DNA of 64,000 nucleotides from Aldehydirespirator sp965205155. Lineage in GTDB: Bacteria; Actinomycetota; Acidimicrobiia; Acidimicrobiales; Aldehydirespiratoraceae. The stretch covers positions 744,001 through 808,000 of the forward strand of contig OZ242033.1 of assembly GCA_965205155.1 (NCBI GenBank), in the 5' to 3' direction. The translations under genes and the position numbers were made by a program. Positions within the stretch are counted from its first letter, which is position 1. Every line of letters begins with the position of its first letter. This document shows, in pieces, positions 18,218-26,392 of the stretch. The notes beneath the pieces were generated by a model, which ran no database searches, was not told where the DNA came from, and worked only from the letters and a program-made list of their open reading frames with translations.

Positions 18218-19395
18218 TGGGCGAGCCCCTGGAGCGGCGAGCCGTCATCAGCGGCGCGGCCCAGTCCGACATCGGCCGCCGGCTGTACCGCACCGGAATC
18301 GATCTGACCGTCGAGGCTGCGCTGCGGGCCGTCGAGGACGCCGGGCTGACGACGGCCGACATCGACGGGGTGTCCACCTACCCCGGCTTCGGCGGCTCGT
18401 TCGGTGGCGCCATGGGGGCCGAGTTGCACGAGGCGCTGCGGTTGTCGCTCAACTGGCGCAGCGCCGGCGTGGAGACAGCGGGGCCACTGGGCGCCGTTCA
18501 CAACGCCGTTCTGGCCGTGGCAGCCGGCCTGGCCCGCCACGTGCTCGTGTTCCGCACCGTCGTGGAGGGCAGCGGCGGACCCCTGCGCCCGGGCAGCGGC
18601 TCCGGCGGCGGCGGAATGGCCGGCTCGGCCGGTCCCTTCCAGTTCATGATCCCCTACGGAGCGGCGTCGGCCGCTTGCTGGGTCGCCTGCTACGCCCGCC
18701 GCCACATGCACGACTACGGCACCACCCGAGCCCAGCTCGGCGCGATCGCGGTCAACGGGCGCGCCAACGCCGCGGCCAATCCCAAGGCCATCTACACCGA
18801 TCCCATGACCATCGACGACTACCTGGCGGTGCGTATGGTCAGCGATCCCCTGTGCCTATACGACTGCGACGTGCCCTGCGACGGGTCCACCGCGGTGGTG
18901 GTCTCGCACCGCGACCACGCACCCGACGCACCCGCGGGCGCGGTGGGCATCAACGCCATGGGAACCGCCATCCGGGGCCGGCCCTCCTGGGACCAGTTCG
19001 ACGACCTGACCTCGATGATGATGCGCCACACCGCGGCCTCGATGTGGGAACGCACCGAGTTGACCGTCGCCGATGTGGACACCGCCCAGCTCTACGACGG
19101 GTTCAGCTGGCTGACCCTGGCCTGGATAGAGGCCATGGGCTTCTGCGGCAAGGGGGAGAGCGGGGCCTTCGTCGAGGGCGGAACGAACATCGGCCCCGAT
19201 GGCCCGATGCCGCTCAACACCTCCGGCGGCCAACTCTCCGCGGGCCGGCTGCACGGCTTCGGCCACCTTCACGAGGCCGTCATGCAATTGCGGGGCACCG
19301 CCAACATCGGTGTACCCGGCTGCGAGGTGGTTGCGGTCGGAGCCGGGGGCGGCCCCGAGACCGGCTGCCTGCTACTGACCAAGGGCCCTTCGTGA
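18217..19395 (+). CDS. SCP2-type thiolase-like protein lacking the nucleophilic cysteine (Ltp2/aldolase-like)
   Basis: This 392-residue thiolase-superfamily protein begins RRAVISGAAQSDIGRRL. Where thiolases carry the acylated cysteine it reads VETAGPLGAVHNA, with no Cys. The C-terminal GGQLSAGRLHGFGHLHEA is intact, and a tyrosine sits in QLYDGFSW (Tyr293). Cysteine-less members paired with a DUF35 protein, such as Ltp2 with ChsH2 in steroid side-chain catabolism, act as retro-aldolases on beta-hydroxyacyl-CoA rather than as thiolases. The DUF35 gene follows at once, so by analogy I infer a C-C lyase complex. True thiolase activity is less likely. Confidence 0.85.
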   Translation: MGEPLERRAVISGAAQSDIGRRLYRTGIDLTVEAALRAVEDAGLTTADIDGVSTYPGFGGSFGGAMGAELHEALRLSLNWRSAGVETAGPLGAVHNAVLAVAAGLARHVLVFRTVVEGSGGPLRPGSGSGGGGMAGSAGPFQFMIPYGAASAACWVACYARRHMHDYGTTRAQLGAIAVNGRANAAANPKAIYTDPMTIDDYLAVRMVSDPLCLYDCDVPCDGSTAVVVSHRDHAPDAPAGAVGINAMGTAIRGRPSWDQFDDLTSMMMRHTAASMWERTELTVADVDTAQLYDGFSWLTLAWIEAMGFCGKGESGAFVEGGTNIGPDGPMPLNTSGGQLSAGRLHGFGHLHEAVMQLRGTANIGVPGCEVVAVGAGGGPETGCLLLTKGPS

Positions 19396-19438
19396 GCGCG
19401 GACAAGAACCCCGCCCCGAGATCCCAGAGAGGGCTGGC

Positions 19439-19873
19439 ATGAGCGCGGACAACCCTCCCCGGTTCGTGCTGGCCTCACCCGAGAGCGAGTTCTACTGGCG
19501 TTCCGGGGCCGACGGTCGGCTCAGGATCCAGCGCTGCGGCGACTGCCGCCGGTGGATCCACCCGCCCGGCCCGGCCTGCCCCTTCTGCCACTCCCGCAGG
19601 GTCGAGCCCGAGCCGGTGGCGGGAACCGGCACGGTGGCCACCTACACGATCAACTACAAGGAGTGGATCCCCGGTTTCACGCCGCCCTACGTGTTCGCCT
19701 TCGTCGAGATCGACGAGGACCCCGGTGTGCGGATCGGCACCAACATCGTGGGCTGCGAGATCGACGGGGTCGAGATCGGGATGCGGGTGGAGGTGCTGTT
19801 CGAGGAGAGCGGCGAGTGGCACGTCCCGCTGTTCCGTCCCGCCCAGAGGCCGAGCGGAGGTCGCGACTCGTGA
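19439..19873 (+). CDS. DUF35 OB-fold zinc-ribbon protein, partner of the thiolase-like lyase
   Basis: This 144-residue protein has an N-terminal rubredoxin-like zinc ribbon with Cys33, Cys36, Cys47 and Cys50 (CGDCRRWIH, CPFC), then an OB fold (GTVATYTINYKEWIPGF, PPYVFAFVEIDEDPGVRI). DUF35 proteins act as acyl-CoA-binding partners of SCP2 thiolases, aldolases and hydratases. It directly follows such a gene. The ATG at 19439 begins MSADN; the same 14 bases (GTGAGCGCGGACAA) also occur at the thiolase stop 47 bp upstream, a small duplication of the start region. Confidence 0.92.
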   Translation: MSADNPPRFVLASPESEFYWRSGADGRLRIQRCGDCRRWIHPPGPACPFCHSRRVEPEPVAGTGTVATYTINYKEWIPGFTPPYVFAFVEIDEDPGVRIGTNIVGCEIDGVEIGMRVEVLFEESGEWHVPLFRPAQRPSGGRDS

Positions 19874-19893
19874 TGATCCCGGCGAGTCGATCA

Positions 19894-19941
19894 GCGAGGC
19901 CGTGGCCCGAGCGGCCCGTGAGCGCAGCGAACATGAGCGGG
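19894..19941 (+). repeat. 48-bp dispersed intergenic repeat, copy A
   Basis: Core starts GCGAGGCCGTGGCCCGAGCG and ends GAGCGGG. It lies between the DUF35 gene and the thioesterase. The same 48 bp recurs at 25207-25254 and 37432-37479 with only one to three differences. It is open in several frames and encodes nothing I recognise. Confidence 0.85.
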
Positions 19942-19970
19942 CATGACACCGCTGCGACTCAGGGGACCTG

Positions 19971-20798
19971 ATGGCGGTCATCACCCTCGACGACCTGCTC
20001 GGCTGCCTCGAGGTGCAGCCGCTGCGGCCGGGCGTGTGGACCGCTCCCAACATCGAGATGAAGTATCCGAGGATCTTCGGCGGCCAGCTGCTGGCCCAAG
20101 CGGTGGCACTGGGGGCGGCCACCACCGAGGGCATGGTCGTCAAGTCGATGAGCTGCCTGTTCCCGCGGGAGGGTTCGACCTCCGATCCGCTGGAGTTCGA
20201 GGTGGAGGAGACGCAGACCGGACGAACCTTCGCGCTGCGCCGGATCCGAGCCGGCCAGCACGGGAAGACCATCTTCGCAGCTCTGCTCTCGATGCACGTC
20301 CTGGAGCAGGCGTCGGCATTCGAGCATCAGGAACCCGCCCCCGATGTGGGCCACCCCGACGAGGCTGTCGCGACCGACATGTCCATGATCCCCTGGGCGA
20401 CCAGAGTGGTCGGCGGCACCGACCTGCGAAACCCCGCGCCGGCTCCTCCCCGGTACGCCTTCTGGACTCGCGTCGAGGACCGTTCCCTGAGCGGAGACCC
20501 GGCCGTGCATCAGGGGCTGCTGGCCCACGCCACCGACCTGACCGTCGTGGGGACGGTGCTGCTTCCGGTGGAGGGCGTGAGCCAGGCCGACTCCTACCGC
20601 ACCCTCCACACCGCGGTCACCAGCCACACCGTCTGGTTCCACCGCCCGTTCCGACTCGACGAGTGGTGCCTGATCGCACAGCACTCGCCCACGCTGGTCG
20701 GAGCCCGGGGCTTCGGCCAGGGCCACGCCTTCAGCACCGACGGTGCGCTGGTCGCCTCCTTCGCCCAGGAGTGCATGATCCGTCCCCTCGGCGCCTAG
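19971..20798 (+). CDS. Acyl-CoA thioesterase, TesB/ACOT8-like double hot-dog
   Basis: This 275-residue protein has the length and pattern of thioesterase II. The N-terminal hot-dog has PRIFGGQLLAQAVALGA, a hallmark (FGGQ-LAQA) of the family, and the second has FHRPFRLDEWCLIAQHSP plus GFGQGHAFSTDGALVASF. It hydrolyses acyl-CoA to acid and CoA, regulating CoA availability or releasing product at the end of the pathway. It follows the DUF35 gene across a 97-bp spacer containing the dispersed repeat, so it may or may not be in the same transcript. ATG at 19971 is unambiguous. Confidence 0.93.
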   Translation: MAVITLDDLLGCLEVQPLRPGVWTAPNIEMKYPRIFGGQLLAQAVALGAATTEGMVVKSMSCLFPREGSTSDPLEFEVEETQTGRTFALRRIRAGQHGKTIFAALLSMHVLEQASAFEHQEPAPDVGHPDEAVATDMSMIPWATRVVGGTDLRNPAPAPPRYAFWTRVEDRSLSGDPAVHQGLLAHATDLTVVGTVLLPVEGVSQADSYRTLHTAVTSHTVWFHRPFRLDEWCLIAQHSPTLVGARGFGQGHAFSTDGALVASFAQECMIRPLGA

Positions 20799-20813
20799 AG
20801 CCGGTTCCGCACG

Positions 20814-21959
20814 TTGCCTGCTGAAGCGCGTCCGTCCCTGGTGATCAACGCCGCGGTGATGGCCACCGTGTCCACCGTGCTGCCCGGATTCCTCATCGGT
20901 GCCATGTCGGTGCAGGTGAGCGAGGAGATGGGCGTCTCGGAGGGGGTCTACGGGTGGGGCCTCGGGTCGTTCTTCGGGGCCGCCATGGTCGGCTCGATCA
21001 TGCTCGGCCGGCTGGCCCAGCGGATCGGGCCGCTCAACCAGATGACCCTGGCGCACGGGGTGACCATCGCGGTGCAGTTGGCGCTGGCCGCGACGGCCCG
21101 CTCCTTTCTGGCCGTGATCGCGTTCCTGGTGGTGGCCGGGCTGGCCAACGCCGCCAACCAGACGTCCGTGAATCTGGCCCTGGCCCAGGCGCAGCTGCCC
21201 CGGCTCGGCCTGGCCGTGTCGATCAAGCAGTCGGGCCTGCCCACGGCCACCCTGCTGGCGGGCTTCGCAGTGCCGTCGCTGGCTCTCACCGTGGGCTGGC
21301 GCTGGGCTTACGTGGCCGGCGCCGCGTTCGCGCTGGTATCGCTCGTGCTGGTCAGGGCGGCCGTCGGATCGTCGGTGTTCCGGACCGCGGCCCGTACCGC
21401 CGAGCCGGAGTCGTCGTCCCGGGATCTGTTCGGCGCCGCCGCGGCGGGAGCGTTCCTCGCCTTCAGTGCCGGATCGCTCGTCGCCTGGGGGGTCGGCTCC
21501 GGCGTGGACGCCGGGCTGGGACCCGGCACCGCCGGGCTGTTGCTCAGTGTCGGTGCGGCCACCGGCATCAGCCTGAGACTGGTGAGCGGCTGGCTGTCGG
21601 ACACCATGCGGGCCCCGCCGTTCCGGGTGGCGGGAATCACGGCCCTGGTGGGCTCGGTGGGCATGGCCGGGCTCGCTCTGCGCTCGCCGGCCACCCACGT
21701 GCCGGCCATGATGCTGTCCTTCGGGTGTGGCTGGATCTGGCCCGTGTTCACCAACTACGGGATTGTGCGGGCCAACCCGCGGGCCGCGGGCATGGCCACC
21801 GGCATCACCCAGATGGGCGTCTACGTGGGGGTGTTCGTGGGGCCACTGGTCACCGGATGGCTGATCGAGTACTCCGGCTACCCGGCGATGTGGCTGGCTG
21901 TGGCCGCCTCGTCGTTGGCCGGCGGGGCGGTCTCCTTCCGGATAGCCGACCGGTTCTGA
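20814..21959 (+). CDS. Major facilitator superfamily transporter
   Basis: This 381-residue protein has about twelve hydrophobic segments. The loop 2-3 MFS signature is present as GRLAQRIGPL. Early helices read VINAAVMATVSTVLPGFLIGA and later ones GMATGITQMGVYVGVFVGP. It is an inner-membrane secondary transporter of unknown substrate, possibly efflux or uptake for the preceding pathway, 15 bp behind the thioesterase. I give the TTG at 20814; an in-frame GTG at 20841 (VINAAVM) is an alternative that removes nine residues. Confidence 0.88.
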   Translation: MPAEARPSLVINAAVMATVSTVLPGFLIGAMSVQVSEEMGVSEGVYGWGLGSFFGAAMVGSIMLGRLAQRIGPLNQMTLAHGVTIAVQLALAATARSFLAVIAFLVVAGLANAANQTSVNLALAQAQLPRLGLAVSIKQSGLPTATLLAGFAVPSLALTVGWRWAYVAGAAFALVSLVLVRAAVGSSVFRTAARTAEPESSSRDLFGAAAAGAFLAFSAGSLVAWGVGSGVDAGLGPGTAGLLLSVGAATGISLRLVSGWLSDTMRAPPFRVAGITALVGSVGMAGLALRSPATHVPAMMLSFGCGWIWPVFTNYGIVRANPRAAGMATGITQMGVYVGVFVGPLVTGWLIEYSGYPAMWLAVAASSLAGGAVSFRIADRF

Positions 21960-21991
21960 GCTCCCGGATGCACGAGTCGACGGCCCGCGAA

Positions 21992-23548
21992 TCAGATGCC
22001 AAGACGGCGGCGGGCCTGGACGCTGTGACCGGCTAGCAGGGCTACGGCAGCCACGGCCGACACCACCCCCGACACCGCCATCGTCTGGGCGAATGCGGTG
22101 GTGAAAGCCTGGCCTGTCTCGGTGATGGTGGCCTGGGCCGCGGCCTCGCCCAGAGCGCCTGATCGGGCCAGCTCATTAGCGGCCTCGATGGCCGCGCCCA
22201 TCGACTCGGCGGCCGGTGCAGCTACTTCGACCGGCAGGTCAGCCACATCCACCGTGCTTCGGTAGATCGAGGTGGACAAGGCTCCCAGCGTGGCGATCCC
22301 CAGTGCCGCTCCGAGTTCGCGGCCGGTGTCGTTGACGGCCGAACCGATGCCGGCCTTCTCGTATGGAGTGGCGACCATGATGTCGTTGGTGGCCGGGGTC
22401 ATGGCCAGGCTCAGCCCGGCGCCGGCGAGCACAAGCGGTCCCAGCAGGAACCAATAGCTGGTCTCGGTGTCGACCATCGCTAGAGGCAAGAAGGTCAAGG
22501 CCAGCACCGCGAACCCCAGGCCCATGATGCGGCGTGATCCGAAGCGCACTACCAACGGGGCTGTGAACGGAGCCACCACCATCGAGACCAGCGCCTCGGG
22601 CATGGTCGCCAGCCCCGCCTCCAGCGCGGTGTAACCCAACACAAACTGCACATAGAGCGCGAACAGGAACCAGAACCCGATCATGACGATGAATGTCAGG
22701 GTGACCACCGCGGAACCGATGCTGAAGCGCCGGTCACCGAAGAGTTCCAATGGCAGCATCGGATGGCGGGCGCGTTGCTGCCACATCAGCAGGATCACAC
22801 CGAACACCACCGCCACCGCGAATGCCGACAGAACCGGAGCCGAGGTCCAGCCCTGCTCCGGCCCCTCGATGATTCCGTAGATCAGCGCGGTCATTGCCAC
22901 GATAGACAGCCCCGCTCCGGCGGGATCGAGATGCCGGGGATGCTCGTCACGGGATCGGGGCAGCCAAAGCGCCATTGCGATCATCACCACGGCTACAACC
23001 GGCACGTTGTAGAGGAAGCCCGCCTCCCAGCCCCACGACGGCACGAACCACCACCCGGTCACGAACAACCCGGTGAGTAGCGGCCCGATGGCGGCCCCAC
23101 CCCCGGCGAAGCCCGACCACACTGCGATTGCCTTGGGGCGTTCCGGGGGCGGGAAGATCTCTATCAGCAGCGACAGGGTTGCGGGCATTATGAAGGCGGC
23201 GGCCACACCCATGGCGGCCCGAGCCACCAGGATGACCTCGGCCGAGTCGGCCAGACCGCCGAGAAGGGCGCCGAGGCCGAACACGAGCAGGCCGCCCATC
23301 AGGGCGCTCTTCCGGCCGTAGCGGTCGCCGATTGCTCCACCGGTAAACAGCAGCCCTCCGAAGGCGAGGATGTAGGCGTTGACTATCCACTGCAGTTGTG
23401 GCGCGGTGACGCCGATGTCTCGCTGCAGTGTGGCCAGCGCCACGTTCAGACCGGAGACCGACATCACTATCAGTACGAGCGTCAGGCTCAGTACTCCCAG
23501 AAGGAACCAGCGCCGGGCGTGCACGTCCGGCTGTTCCCAGAGATTCAC
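21992..23548 (-). CDS. DHA2-family MFS drug exporter (14 TM, EmrB/QacA-like)
   Basis: This 518-residue protein with about fourteen membrane helices has the DHA2 signatures: SVSGLNVALATLQRDIGVTA in TM1, the loop motif GGAIGDRYGRKSALMGG, and ATPATNDIMVATPYEKAGIG with SAVNDTGRELGAALGIA in later helices. Such proteins export lipophilic compounds using the proton gradient. The start is GTG 23548. It is convergent with the MFS gene ending at 21959 and stands alone, 58 bp upstream of nothing co-oriented except the hydratase on the same strand behind it. No TetR regulator is adjacent. Confidence 0.92.
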   Translation of the reverse strand: MNLWEQPDVHARRWFLLGVLSLTLVLIVMSVSGLNVALATLQRDIGVTAPQLQWIVNAYILAFGGLLFTGGAIGDRYGRKSALMGGLLVFGLGALLGGLADSAEVILVARAAMGVAAAFIMPATLSLLIEIFPPPERPKAIAVWSGFAGGGAAIGPLLTGLFVTGWWFVPSWGWEAGFLYNVPVVAVVMIAMALWLPRSRDEHPRHLDPAGAGLSIVAMTALIYGIIEGPEQGWTSAPVLSAFAVAVVFGVILLMWQQRARHPMLPLELFGDRRFSIGSAVVTLTFIVMIGFWFLFALYVQFVLGYTALEAGLATMPEALVSMVVAPFTAPLVVRFGSRRIMGLGFAVLALTFLPLAMVDTETSYWFLLGPLVLAGAGLSLAMTPATNDIMVATPYEKAGIGSAVNDTGRELGAALGIATLGALSTSIYRSTVDVADLPVEVAAPAAESMGAAIEAANELARSGALGEAAAQATITETGQAFTTAFAQTMAVSGVVSAVAAVALLAGHSVQARRRLGI

Positions 23549-23605
23549 GACTCAACGGTAGGTGAGGTCCCGATCGGGCCCTTCATCGATGACGGGACCG
23601 CGCCC

Positions 23606-24445
23606 TCACTGCTGGGACTTCTTCATATCGGTCAGGCCGGTGAGGATCGGGTAGCCGCCCACCGACAGGGCGTTGCCGTGGCCGGTCTGATGGATGTCGA
23701 AGACGGCCTGGAGAGCGGAGTAGAAGCCCTGGATGTCCATGGTGCGGTTGACGGCCCGCTTGGACTGGGCCAGGGCGAAGGGGTGCATCTGGGCGATCTC
23801 CTGGGCCAGCGCCATCGTCTCGCCATGGAGGTCGTCGAGAGGAACGACCCGGTTGACCATGCCGGCCGCCTCGGCCTCCGCGGCGCTGATCCGGCGAGCG
23901 GTGAACAGCATCTCCTTGGCCTTGCGGGGACCGAGTTCCCAGGTATGGCCGTGATACTCCACCCCGCCGATACCCATGCGAGCCACGGGATCCGAGAACA
24001 TCGCGTTGTCGGCGGCAATTATCAGATCGCAGGGCCAGCAGAGCATCAGCCCCCCGGCGATGCACTGGCCCTGCACTGCGGCGATGGTGGGCTTGGGGAT
24101 GTCGCGCCAGCGGCGGCTGTAGCCGAGGTAGTGGATCGTCTCCCATTCGTAGATGGCTTCCAAGCCCCGCTCCTTCCAATCCACGAAGCTGCCCCTGGCC
24201 GGGCCGCCCTCTCCGGCCGCGGCCTTCTCCAGGGCCTCGTCGGTGCCGGAGAGGTCGTGGCCGGCGCAGAAGTGCTTGCCGACCGAACGCAGCACGATGA
24301 CCCTCACGTCGCCGTCGTCGGCGGCCCGGGTGAAGCACTCGTCCATCTCGTTGAGCGTCAGGCCGCTGACCGCGTTGGCCTTGTCCGGGCGGTTCAGGGT
24401 GATAACCGCCACCCTGCCGTCGGTGTCGTAGAGCATGTGCTGCAT
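23606..24445 (-). CDS. Enoyl-CoA hydratase/isomerase family protein
   Basis: This 279-residue crotonase-fold enzyme has the first oxyanion-hole region SVGKHFCAGHDLSG, and the second QGQCIAGGLML. An insert (about residues 68-105, rich in acidic residues) and the segment YLGYSRRWRDIPKPTIAAV place it with the larger actinobacterial enoyl-CoA hydratases. It hydrates or isomerises unsaturated acyl-CoA. ATG 24445 is preceded by GCGAGGGAGG on the minus strand. It is 21 bp downstream of the class II aldolase gene, so the two are probably co-transcribed. Confidence 0.92.
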   Translation of the reverse strand: MQHMLYDTDGRVAVITLNRPDKANAVSGLTLNEMDECFTRAADDGDVRVIVLRSVGKHFCAGHDLSGTDEALEKAAAGEGGPARGSFVDWKERGLEAIYEWETIHYLGYSRRWRDIPKPTIAAVQGQCIAGGLMLCWPCDLIIAADNAMFSDPVARMGIGGVEYHGHTWELGPRKAKEMLFTARRISAAEAEAAGMVNRVVPLDDLHGETMALAQEIAQMHPFALAQSKRAVNRTMDIQGFYSALQAVFDIHQTGHGNALSVGGYPILTGLTDMKKSQQ

Positions 24446-24466
24446 TGCAGTCCTCCCTCGCCGGTT

Positions 24467-25153
24467 TCAGTCGTCGCCGTCGGTGCCGGGTGGCGACCAG
24501 GTGCTGCGGATGTAGCCGTATATGCCGGCGAAGTCCCTGGCGATCTTCTCGGGCAGGGGCACGACACCCCCTAGGACGTGGGCCCCGAACATGATCTTGG
24601 CGGTGTGCTCGACCACTAGAGCGGTGTGCAGCGCGTCGGACGGCGACTTGCCCACGCACAGCAGGCCGTGGTTGGCCATCAGCACCGCGCCCCGGTCGGC
24701 CAGGTGGCGCACCACCTCCGCGGCCAGTTCGTCGGTGCCGGTGGTGGCGTAGTCGGCCACCGGCACGTCGCCGCCCACGTAGATGATCACCTCTTCGATG
24801 CTGGCCGGGATGGGCTGGTGGGCCACCGCGAACATCGAGGCGTGGGGCGGATGGCAGTGGACCACCCCGCCGACCTCTTCGAAGGCGTTGTAGCAGGCCA
24901 GGTGCATGGCCTTCTCGGTGGAAGGCTTGCCCGACCCGCCCAGGTGCCGGCCGTCGACGCTGAGGACGGCAAGGTTGCCGGCCGTGACCTCGGGGTAGGG
25001 GGTGGACGACGGGGTGAGGCAGATCGAGCCGTCGCTCCGGCGGCCCGACACGTTGCCGGCCGTGCCCACCACCAGTCCGGCCTGCTCCATCTGCTTCGAG
25101 ACCTCGGCCACCTCCTGGTGGACACGGTCGAGAGAGTCTCCTTCGGTGCTCAC
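24467..25153 (-). CDS. Class II aldolase/adducin family protein (fuculose-phosphate-aldolase-like)
   Basis: This 228-residue zinc aldolase-fold protein has TAGNVSGRR near the N-terminus, the metal-binding HCHPPH motif (two ligands) and the third ligand in ANHG. EKAMHLACYNAFEEVG supplies the catalytic glutamate region. Family members cleave sugar phosphates or decarboxylate/epimerise sugar acids. The GTG at 25153 is the likely start. A 2-hydroxyacid dehydrogenase on the same strand and an FGGY kinase divergent from it lie nearby, which favours a sugar-acid pathway. Physiological substrate not inferable. Confidence 0.9.
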   Translation of the reverse strand: MSTEGDSLDRVHQEVAEVSKQMEQAGLVVGTAGNVSGRRSDGSICLTPSSTPYPEVTAGNLAVLSVDGRHLGGSGKPSTEKAMHLACYNAFEEVGGVVHCHPPHASMFAVAHQPIPASIEEVIIYVGGDVPVADYATTGTDELAAEVVRHLADRGAVLMANHGLLCVGKSPSDALHTALVVEHTAKIMFGAHVLGGVVPLPEKIARDFAGIYGYIRSTWSPPGTDGDD

Positions 25154-25206
25154 GCAGAGGCCGAGCGTATAGAGCGCGATCGATGGACGGAGGTGCGAAG
25201 CGTACA

Positions 25207-25254
25207 GCGAGGCCGTGGCCCGAGCGGCCCGTGAGCGCAGCGAACAAGAGCGGG
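25207..25254 (+). repeat. 48-bp dispersed intergenic repeat, copy B
   Basis: It is identical to the copy at 19894-19941 except at the position before the final GAGCGGG (AAG instead of ATG). It sits in the 149-bp gap between the 2-hydroxyacid dehydrogenase stop and the class II aldolase start, both on the minus strand. No other feature is seen in that gap. Confidence 0.85.
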
Positions 25255-25302
25255 AATGACAACACTGCGTCGCGAGGAGTCAGCCAGCAGTCCGGGCACG
25301 TT

Positions 25303-26271
25303 CTACAGGACCTCCGGGTTGGCGCAGTTGAGCGGCTTGTCACCCGACAGGATGGCCTTAATGTCGGCCACCACGATGGCCGCCTGCTTGCTCTCGACGT
25401 CATAGGTGGCCCCGCCGATGTGCGGCGTGAGCACCACGTTGCTCATGGCGGTGAGGGGATGGTCGGTGGGCAGGATCTCGCCCTCGAAGTGATCGAGGCC
25501 GGCGCCGGCCAGATGGCCCGACTCCAGGGCGGCTACCAGGGCGTCGGTGTCGTGCAGCGCGGCCCGGGCGGTGTTGAGGTAGATCGCGCCTGGCTTCATC
25601 GCCGCGAACTGGTCCGAGCCCATCATCTGTGCCGTCTCCGGCGTGACGGCAGCGTGCATCGACACCACGTCGGCGGTTGCCAGGAGGTCGTCGAGGCCGT
25701 GGGTGGCGTCGGCGGCGTAGGGATCGGAGGCGATCACCGTCATGCCCAGGCCCTCCAGGCGCCACTTGGCGGCGCGGCCCACGGCGCCCAGTCCCACCAG
25801 CCCGGCAGTGCGTCCCGCCACCTGCCAGGCCCGGTAGCGCTGGTAGGGGAGGGTCTGGCCGAACATCGTGCCCGCCCGCACGTCGCGGTCGCCGGCCACC
25901 ACGAAGCGGTTGACCGCCATCAGCAGCGCCACCGTCATCTCGGCCACGGCGTCGGCGTTGCGGCCCGGTGTGCGCAACACGGGAATGCCGGCTGCGGTGG
26001 CCGCGTCGAGGTCGACGTTGGTGGGCCGGGCCCGGGTGGAGGCGATGGCCTTCAACGGCAGCTCCAGCACCGGACCTTTACACGAGTCGGCCTCACACAC
26101 GACGATGTCCGCTCCCTCGTGGAGGATCTTGGACGCGAAGTCACCGGATCGATAGAGCTTGATCGGCTGGTGCTCGATCCAGGGCTCGAACACCACGTCG
26201 GCGATGTCGCGCAACTCGTCGAGGGCCGGGCCCCGGAGGGGGGCGGTAACCAACACTCGAGGCCGGCTCAC
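25303..26271 (-). CDS. D-isomer-specific 2-hydroxyacid dehydrogenase (phosphoglycerate-dehydrogenase-like)
   Basis: This 322-residue NAD(P)-dependent dehydrogenase has the Rossmann motif GLVGLGAVGRAAKWRLEGLG, the substrate-binding arginine region ASTRARPTNVDL, the catalytic glutamate region LDHFEGEILP and the catalytic histidine in LTPHIGGATYD. It interconverts a 2-oxoacid and a D-2-hydroxyacid. It lacks any ACT regulatory domain and is shorter than SerA. Start GTG 26271. It is divergent from the FGGY kinase with a 121-bp shared spacer that may hold both promoters. Confidence 0.92.
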   Translation of the reverse strand: MSRPRVLVTAPLRGPALDELRDIADVVFEPWIEHQPIKLYRSGDFASKILHEGADIVVCEADSCKGPVLELPLKAIASTRARPTNVDLDAATAAGIPVLRTPGRNADAVAEMTVALLMAVNRFVVAGDRDVRAGTMFGQTLPYQRYRAWQVAGRTAGLVGLGAVGRAAKWRLEGLGMTVIASDPYAADATHGLDDLLATADVVSMHAAVTPETAQMMGSDQFAAMKPGAIYLNTARAALHDTDALVAALESGHLAGAGLDHFEGEILPTDHPLTAMSNVVLTPHIGGATYDVESKQAAIVVADIKAILSGDKPLNCANPEVL

Positions 26272-26392
26272 GAGCCGACGCTAGCGCCCGCAGCCACCCA
26301 TCAGCCCGTGCGGTGGCGTGGCCCCGCGCTTGACGGCGTAGCTTCCTGTAGGGGTCGGCGCCGGCTGCCGGTATTGGTCCACGGGAGAGCGC

